Shown one piece after another: positions 1 through 4,629 of a stretch of 6,683 nucleotides of DNA. Each line of letters starts with the position of its first letter. Position 1 is the stretch's first letter. A program made the translations under genes and the position numbers. Source of the DNA: Syntrophomonadaceae bacterium (GTDB lineage Bacteria > Bacillota > Syntrophomonadia > Syntrophomonadales > Syntrophomonadaceae); contig JAUNBV010000108.1 of NCBI GenBank assembly GCA_030526885.1, forward strand, positions 1 to 6,683. Direction: 5' to 3'. The notes under the pieces are model-generated. The model did no database searches, was not told the DNA's origin, and worked only from the letters and a program-made list of their open reading frames with translations.

Positions 1-307
1 TGGCAAACTCTCCTATGTAACGCATTCGGCCATTGGCATAATACTCCTTGCCCAATCCGCTGTACTGCCCCTGCCGGAAAGAACCTTCGTACAGCAGCAC
101 TCCGTCCTCCCGGTACAAATAGCCGTCGCCTTCATATTGATTGGATTTATAGCTGCCTTTATATTGCACTTGTCCGTTGGGATAATAGCTCTCCCCGGCC
201 CCTTCGTACATCTCCATTTTGAATTCGCCTCTGTAGACCAGATTGCCGACGTAATCGTAAAGCGTACCCTGACCGTTGATGCGCCCGTCCTCAAGGCGCC
301 CCTTAAA
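1..307 (-). repeat. In-frame MORN-type repeat array, 72-base period
   Basis: Four complete 24-codon units lie at 307-236, 235-164, 163-92 and 91-20, and the first six codons of a fifth at 19-1. The repetition is at protein level (aromatic-x-G at each unit start, YxGxG near unit positions 10-14, N/D-G near 20-21); the DNA units are diverged, so this is an old array and not a recent tandem duplication. The array continues past the left edge. Confidence 0.85.
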
Positions 308-709
308 AATCAATGCATCGTTGCGGGCGGTCAGCAATTCTACTTTACCGGTATAAGCCAAAGCCAGGGGTTCGTTTATGTACATGGTTTTAGTAAAAAA
401 GTTGGCCACCAGCATCGGCTGCAAAAATTTCAGATAGAGTATGGGCAACACCAGTATCAGGATAACCGCTATGATGATGACTTTTTTCGCTACGTAGTAA
501 TCCCCGATGGCCACGTAATCCTTCCAGCTGGCAGGCTTGCCCTTCATTAGTTTCTGCCAGCCCTTGCGGACGTCGCCCATAACTTTGGTGGTAACGTTGT
601 TGATATTGGTCTTTTGTTTTATTTTACGCCCGGCCGTAACGAATGGTTGAGTAATGATACGCGACAGCCGCTGCGATGAAGTTTTCAGGAATTTCGTCGG
701 ATCACTCAT
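1..709 (-). CDS. Membrane-anchored MORN-repeat protein, 3'-partial
   Basis: Open frame of 236 complete codons from the ATG at 709-707 to the window edge, with no stop, so the C-terminus is missing. Residues 1-75 are hydrophilic and strongly basic (about 17 Lys/Arg). A transmembrane helix spans about 76-97 (KKVIIIAVILILVLPILYL). Residues 98-134 link to MORN-type repeats with a strict 24-residue period: 135-158, 159-182, 183-206, 207-230 and the start of a fifth at 231. Each unit opens with an aromatic-x-G (FKG, YRG, YKG, YEG, YIG) and most contain YxGxG and a Y-x-x-N/D-G turn. MORN repeats usually mediate protein or membrane contacts. The basic N-terminus suggests that side is cytoplasmic and the repeats lie outside, which is unusual enough to doubt. 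The start is supported by AAGGAG with 8-base spacing. It lies 49 bases after the pseudokinase-like gene, likely in the same operon. A role in anchoring or effector display is speculative. Confidence 0.87.
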   Translation of the reverse strand, partial: MSDPTKFLKTSSQRLSRIITQPFVTAGRKIKQKTNINNVTTKVMGDVRKGWQKLMKGKPASWKDYVAIGDYYVAKKVIIIAVILILVLPILYLKFLQPMLVANFFTKTMYINEPLALAYTGKVELLTARNDALIFKGRLEDGRINGQGTLYDYVGNLVYRGEFKMEMYEGAGESYYPNGQVQYKGSYKSNQYEGDGYLYREDGVLLYEGSFRQGQYSGLGKEYYANGRMRYIGEFA

Positions 710-717
710 GCTCGCTT

Positions 718-729
718 CTCCTTACCTCC
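718..729 (-). promoter_or_regulatory. Double Shine-Dalgarno motif before the MORN-repeat gene
   Basis: Read on the minus strand, the leader holds GGAGG (729-725) followed by AAGGAG (723-718). AAGGAG is 8 bases from the ATG at 709 and is the better placed site; GGAGG is 15 bases away. The pair sits in the longest intergenic gap of the window (49 bases) and supports this start strongly. Confidence 0.75.
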
Positions 730-758
730 GTTTGGTGGGCTAAAGGGATTGACAAATC

Positions 759-1622
759 TTACTCCCTGATGGTGACCGTGCCTATTTGATCGATTTCTGA
801 GCCCATCGTGGATGGGGAGGCCGGCGTGGTCATGGTATATATCAGGTAAATAAAGGCTACGCCGACGATGGCTACAAATAAGGCGGGCTTGGCATATCGG
901 GCCATGGCCTTGATTTTTGCCCACAGCCGGAACAAAAAGCCCTGCGGTTCCTCCGGCGTTTGTTCCAGCAACAGCTTCATGGGATAATAGATTTGGTCAA
1001 ACTCGCCGTAGATTTCGATATAACTGCGGTAAGCCTGCGCTTCCAGTTGTTCATGGAACCGGTTGAGCCTGGGTTCGGTTTGTGATTTTAATTCCTCGGG
1101 AAACAACAGCTCTATGTTCTCCGCCAGTGCCCTCTGCACCCAGGTGATATCAATATGGGCATACTCCGGGAATTGGGTCAGATAATAGTTAAAATGGACG
1201 GTGAGCGAGTCATCCACCACCAAATTGCGTTCACGCAAGGCCTCCAGTTGAATGCAGGCGGGCATGTTGAGCAGGGTCATGCGGGAAAGCAGGCTTTTAG
1301 CGATTTCTAATCGCTCCACCAGCATATAACGCTCACCCCTAAGCGCCCGACGCAACGGCGGGTAGGGATGGTAGCGAAAAATAAGATAAAAATCGCCGCC
1401 CTGCGAAAAACACTCCACAAAGTCCTCAAAAGCCTGGTTGGATTGCTGCTCCACCAGCAGGGGGATAACCGCCTGCATAGCGGCCGGGCTTTTAAGGCGA
1501 ATCAGGGTATTGAGCTCGTTTTTATCCTCCGTAAGCTCCCGACACTGCATTATTTCCACGGTGCTGGTGGTTTCCAGCACCTGTATGATATGGTATCTGC
1601 GTTCAAGGGTTTGGATCACCAT
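759..1622 (-). CDS. Probable pseudokinase-like protein with one C-terminal transmembrane helix, 287 aa
   Basis: Not a recognised named gene. Residues about 8-145 follow the outline of a protein kinase fold: ERRYHIIQVLE at 7-17 where an N-lobe begins, a helix at about 47-60, FVECFSQGGDFYLIFRYH at 68-85 resembling the strand pair leading to the hinge, and a helix followed by RERNLVVDDSLTVHFNY at 130-146, which sits where the catalytic loop and following strands would be. A glycine-rich loop, a convincing VAIK lysine, HRD and DFG are all absent, so catalysis is unlikely. After a helical, glutamate-rich stretch (160-240), a basic segment (KIKAMARYAK) precedes a hydrophobic helix at about 246-264 (PALFVAIVGVAFIYLIY), then a polar tail of about 23 residues. 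The positive-inside rule places the N-terminal domain in the cytoplasm. The layout resembles EssB/YukC of type VII secretion, but kinship is not shown. SD GAGGTGG lies 4 bases before the ATG, and the upstream gene ends 25 bases away. The kinase resemblance is by eye only. Confidence 0.75.
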   Translation of the reverse strand: MVIQTLERRYHIIQVLETTSTVEIMQCRELTEDKNELNTLIRLKSPAAMQAVIPLLVEQQSNQAFEDFVECFSQGGDFYLIFRYHPYPPLRRALRGERYMLVERLEIAKSLLSRMTLLNMPACIQLEALRERNLVVDDSLTVHFNYYLTQFPEYAHIDITWVQRALAENIELLFPEELKSQTEPRLNRFHEQLEAQAYRSYIEIYGEFDQIYYPMKLLLEQTPEEPQGFLFRLWAKIKAMARYAKPALFVAIVGVAFIYLIYTMTTPASPSTMGSEIDQIGTVTIRE

Positions 1623-1626
1623 GACG

Positions 1627-1633
1627 CCACCTC
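1627..1633 (-). promoter_or_regulatory. Shine-Dalgarno of the pseudokinase-like gene
   Basis: GAGGTGG on the minus strand ends 4 bases before the ATG at 1622. An ATG at 1635-1633 overlaps this site but is out of frame with the gene, so the start at 1622 is preferred. Confidence 0.65.
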
Positions 1634-1647
1634 ATCCGTCGTAATGA

Positions 1648-3429
1648 TTATGCTTCTTCCGGTTTGCTGTCGCGCACCACCACATAGGTGGAGGCTTTGA
1701 CCGGCGGTGTATTGGTGCTTTCCGCTATGATTTCATATACTCCGGGGATATTGGGTGCGGTGTACATGCCGTTAGCATTGATGGAACCGCCGTTTTCTTC
1801 TTTTACGCTCCATTTGATGAGGGTTTCCGGCATGTTAACAAACGCCGCCTCAAAATAGCAGGTTTCCCGCACTTCTATGTTGGCTACATCGGGTTTGACA
1901 AATATGCGCCGCATCACCACTTCTTTCATGCTTTCCTTCGGATCCCGCAAGGCGGTCCAGTTCACTTTCAGCCGCCGCACACTGGAAGCGGCCAGCATTT
2001 TGGCGCCGATTTGGAAGGTTCCGCTTTTGACGTTGACCCGCGCCGCCAGGCTAACCTGAGGTACTTGATCGTCGGGCCGGAAGATATCCGGTGAGCCGTA
2101 AAAGAGATCGCTGTCCTCGCTTACGCTCTGCGCCTGCGCCAATGATATATGCACCGGCCCCAAGCCCAGGCCGTGGGTGATGGTCTCGCTGTAAAAGCAT
2201 TGGCCGGCGGCGCCGCCGATACCCAAATCCAAAACCACGGAGCCGGTGGCAATGATTTGGATGCCTTTGGCAGGATCGTCAACGCTGCTGATATTGGCCC
2301 CGCCAGTGCTAAAGCCTGCTCCCCCCGATATCTGCAGGCGTTCCATTTCATCAATTTCAATATCGTTCAAGGCCGCTGCCAGGGAGTTATTGAAGACAAA
2401 CTGTTTAAAGGGCATGGTTTCAATATTCTCTATCACATAAGTGCTGGCGGCCCGAATGACCGCAATTTTAGCCAAATATATACTCTGCTGGAAGGTGTTC
2501 TTGACGATATCCTCCATAGCTCCGTTGTAATAGCGTTTCATCAACTCCCGTTTGGCGTTGCCGGCGATAATGTCGGTGACGTTTTCACACTGGGCGCGGG
2601 CGCTTACCTCGCGCTCGCCAATAGTCAGCACAAAGCTGTCCGGCTGCACTGCCACCACTCCCTGGGTATCCACCACCGACATCGCATCCAGCTCATAGCG
2701 CAACTGGTAGCGTCCCGCCTTGGCGTGTTCCTTCTCATCAAAATGCACCCTGAGATGGTGCTGCCCTTTATTCTGCACACAGGTCAGGATCAAATCGTAG
2801 TCAAAGGAGATGGGCTGTTGCTGCCCCATGTTTTCCACCACTACCGTCATTTCAAACGTGTCCCCGGTCTGAATGTAACGGGGTATGGTCTGTTTGATGC
2901 GCAGCCCGTTGCCCCAATAAACCGTTTTAGTGTCCTGATAGAAGTTGGCGATGGTGAAACCCTCGTTTTCCGGTTCCTGACTGGTCAGGAATAAGCGGTA
3001 GTTCTCCATATATTTATTGTGTTCCACCTCGTCGGCGCGCCTTACATTGGTGCTGGTGATGCTGTGCACCGGTTCTTTTTCTTTTTCCGCGTATTCCAGG
3101 CATAAGTACATGTAATTGGAATTCTCGTCGAAGTTGCTGTCAAAACCTTCGATCATTGACAGCCGCTTGATCATGGGGGCTTCGATCACGATTTCACGGC
3201 CGGAGAAGTCTAAGGCCATGCCCATTTCCACCGAAATGGTAGTATCATCCACCCGCACCACGTTCATGCCGCACACTACCCCGGTGCCCATCAGGAAGCG
3301 GTTGATCATCCTCCTCTTGTCATTCATATATTTTTGTTCGGTCTCAAAGTCGTCTACCGTCAACAACTTCCCATAGAAATATCGATTGCGCTCAAAGGGA
3401 AAATACTTTAGATTTTTCAACTCGCTCAT
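1648..3429 (-). CDS. eCIS-associated multidomain protein with FYGKLL motif and C-terminal Ig-like domain, 593 aa
   Basis: No precise function is known to me. The N-terminus (about 1-95) carries FPFERNRYFYGKLLTVDDF (10-28), an MNDKRRMINRFLMGTG helix (35-50) and a GVVCGMNV strand. This pattern recurs in hypothetical proteins encoded next to J/I-type baseplate genes. Visible parts after it are a beta-sandwich-like stretch at about 173-275 resembling CARDB (a VVVENMG motif near 196-202), a helical region at about 285-365, and a glycine-rich beta segment at about 390-490. That segment has a THGLGLGPVHISLA motif (418-431) reminiscent of tail-fibre tips. Last comes an Ig-like domain at about 507-586 with IKWSVKE, a GGSINANGMYTAP turn and a PGVYEIIAES strand, as in Big/BACON-type domains. 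No signal peptide or membrane helix is seen, so surface exposure would be through the particle, not Sec export. It lies 13 bases after the tail-I gene and is probably co-translated. A baseplate-peripheral or fibre-like role is inference. The best-placed SD abuts the ATG, so a TTG start three codons later is possible. Confidence 0.8.
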   Translation of the reverse strand: MSELKNLKYFPFERNRYFYGKLLTVDDFETEQKYMNDKRRMINRFLMGTGVVCGMNVVRVDDTTISVEMGMALDFSGREIVIEAPMIKRLSMIEGFDSNFDENSNYMYLCLEYAEKEKEPVHSITSTNVRRADEVEHNKYMENYRLFLTSQEPENEGFTIANFYQDTKTVYWGNGLRIKQTIPRYIQTGDTFEMTVVVENMGQQQPISFDYDLILTCVQNKGQHHLRVHFDEKEHAKAGRYQLRYELDAMSVVDTQGVVAVQPDSFVLTIGEREVSARAQCENVTDIIAGNAKRELMKRYYNGAMEDIVKNTFQQSIYLAKIAVIRAASTYVIENIETMPFKQFVFNNSLAAALNDIEIDEMERLQISGGAGFSTGGANISSVDDPAKGIQIIATGSVVLDLGIGGAAGQCFYSETITHGLGLGPVHISLAQAQSVSEDSDLFYGSPDIFRPDDQVPQVSLAARVNVKSGTFQIGAKMLAASSVRRLKVNWTALRDPKESMKEVVMRRIFVKPDVANIEVRETCYFEAAFVNMPETLIKWSVKEENGGSINANGMYTAPNIPGVYEIIAESTNTPPVKASTYVVVRDSKPEEA

Positions 3430-3435
3430 CCTTTC
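3430..3435 (-). promoter_or_regulatory. Shine-Dalgarno-like GAAAGG abutting the ATG of the 593-aa gene
   Basis: GAAAGG directly touches the ATG at 3429, leaving no spacer, which is too close for normal initiation. It stands 9 bases from the in-frame TTG at 3420-3418 (codon 4), a normal distance. Either TTG is used, or the ATG is reached by coupling from the tail-I stop codon 13 bases upstream. Confidence 0.45.
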
Positions 3436-3442
3436 TTTTGCT

Positions 3443-4618
3443 TTATTGCGGTTCCATTATGTCTTGTATCTCATGTTGCCGATAATCATCGACAACGCTG
3501 GTCAGGGGTACGGCTGAAAATCCGTCCAAGTGCACCGGCCTATACTGACCCAGCACGCTGTTCATCCCGAGATAAGAATAGCGGTCCAGGAATATGTAGG
3601 GCTTTAGCACCACTACATTGGCTTCCATGTGCGCCGGTTTGGCCGTGTCGATGATCTTCAGCAGGGTCTTGTATTCCTTAACCGAAGGAACGCTGTTTTC
3701 ATTGACGACTATAGTAAACATATAGGAATCCTCGCCATATAACCTGCTAACCAGCGCGGCGATCTTGGCCTCCCCGATATAGCGGTCGAGCTGATAGCGT
3801 TCCACGATGTAAGGTTTTTCGCCGGTATAAAGCTCCACTATGTCAGACACGGCATCACGGGTGCCGCGCTGCTTGAACATGCGCAACCCATTTTTGATGA
3901 GATACCGCAGTTGTTCCTCCGTCCATATGTAACCGTCCTCGATCTGAATCCATTGGGCCAGCCAGTCCAAAAAATCGCGTTGGGCCACATCAGGGTCAAA
4001 ATAACCGGTTACATTATCTATCTGATATTCCAAGTCCTGATACAGGGATTGGAAAATGCCCAGATAACGCTCAACAAACGATTTACTGTTTACATCGTGC
4101 TGATATATCTCCGGCAGGTATTCCAGCCATGACTGCTTGGGCAGATAGATTTTTATTTTGCTGATCAGGGGGGTATCCTCACCTTGGCCAAAAAACTCCA
4201 CCCTAAGCCAGCAATACCGCCCCTGTACTTCGTGCAGGAGCATATCACCGTGGGCCAGCGCCGTTTTCATACGAAACGCCTCCAAGGTTTTGCCCTTGGT
4301 GTAAGCGTCGATACTTGCATCGGCCAGATAATCGCCCAAATCTACCATTGTTCCTTCAATGTCGACCACTCGCCGTTCACTGCTGTAAAATGTGTATCTG
4401 ATAGAGGACTCGCCTACGCTGGTATAGTCTACTACCATGCGATGCCAGACCGTTTCTTTCTCCCGGCTGTCCAACAGTCTGGAAAAGAAGGTCCCCATAT
4501 CGCTTGATTGCAGATCGGCTATGCTTATGCCCTCGGGAGAAATAGCGATATTGTAGGCACAGCCCCGTCTAAAATCGCTCTCCTTGTTGAATACAAAGTA
4601 TTTTAACCGCTCTCTCAT
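3443..4618 (-). CDS. Phage tail protein I-like (P2 gpI / Afp12-type), 391 aa
   Basis: Predicted baseplate wedge component, partner of the J-like protein encoded just upstream. Residues about 1-158 form a beta-rich N-terminal region with WHRMVVDYTS near 58-67 and GRYCWLRVEFFGQGE near 133-147, a layout typical of the longer eCIS-type proteins and absent from the short P2 gpI. The tail-I core starts at about 160 with SWLEYLPEIYQHD. It continues with FVERYLGIFQSLYQDLE (181-197), a helix contacting the wedge in homologues, then FDPDVAQRDFLDWLAQWI (207-224) and the RGTRDAVSDIVELYTG helix-turn (251-266). The C-terminal third has the AKPAHM segment (326-331) and the YLGMNSVLG block (349-357), both usual in this family. 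The ATG at 4618 is preceded by GAGGTGA, which overlaps the previous stop codon, so translation is probably coupled. No signal peptide or membrane segment is seen. Family assignment is firm; its exact position in the particle is inferred from homologues. Confidence 0.92.
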   Translation of the reverse strand: MRERLKYFVFNKESDFRRGCAYNIAISPEGISIADLQSSDMGTFFSRLLDSREKETVWHRMVVDYTSVGESSIRYTFYSSERRVVDIEGTMVDLGDYLADASIDAYTKGKTLEAFRMKTALAHGDMLLHEVQGRYCWLRVEFFGQGEDTPLISKIKIYLPKQSWLEYLPEIYQHDVNSKSFVERYLGIFQSLYQDLEYQIDNVTGYFDPDVAQRDFLDWLAQWIQIEDGYIWTEEQLRYLIKNGLRMFKQRGTRDAVSDIVELYTGEKPYIVERYQLDRYIGEAKIAALVSRLYGEDSYMFTIVVNENSVPSVKEYKTLLKIIDTAKPAHMEANVVVLKPYIFLDRYSYLGMNSVLGQYRPVHLDGFSAVPLTSVVDDYRQHEIQDIMEPQ

Positions 4619-4622
4619 TGCT

Positions 4623-4629
4623 TCACCTC
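4623..4629 (-). promoter_or_regulatory. Shine-Dalgarno overlapping the stop codon of the J-like gene
   Basis: The minus strand reads TAG-AGGTGA-AGCA-ATG. The G of the J-like gene's TAG stop forms part of GAGGTGA, and the ATG follows 4 bases later. This arrangement lets a terminating ribosome reinitiate on the tail-I gene, consistent with matched production of two wedge partners. Confidence 0.7.

Noticed and set aside
13..294. Minus-strand frame of 93 codons within the MORN gene
   Set aside because: A different frame from the one carrying the periodic MORN repeats; Cys/Thr-rich translation typical of a shadow.
137..550. Plus-strand open frame over the MORN gene
   Set aside because: Antisense to the MORN repeats; its order simply reflects the codon pattern of the repeats, and the minus-strand frame has a better ribosome site and clear domains.
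744..767. Possible hairpin (AGGGA / TCCCT) between the pseudokinase-like and MORN genes, considered as a terminator
   Set aside because: Only 5 pairs with a 14-base loop, no U-tract, and one arm lies in the end of the coding region.
706..924. 72-codon minus-strand frame overlapping the pseudokinase C-terminus
   Set aside because: Out of frame with the real gene, overlaps its membrane helix coding, and has no domain features.
759..1622. Active serine/threonine kinase
   Set aside because: HRD and DFG motifs and a glycine-rich loop are not present; only the general outline of a kinase fold can be argued.
2149..2994. Long plus-strand open frame (281 codons) opposite the mosaic gene
   Set aside because: It lies entirely antisense to a gene with recognisable domains, has no family features, and its composition (rich in His, Gly, Leu) is what a reverse-frame shadow gives.
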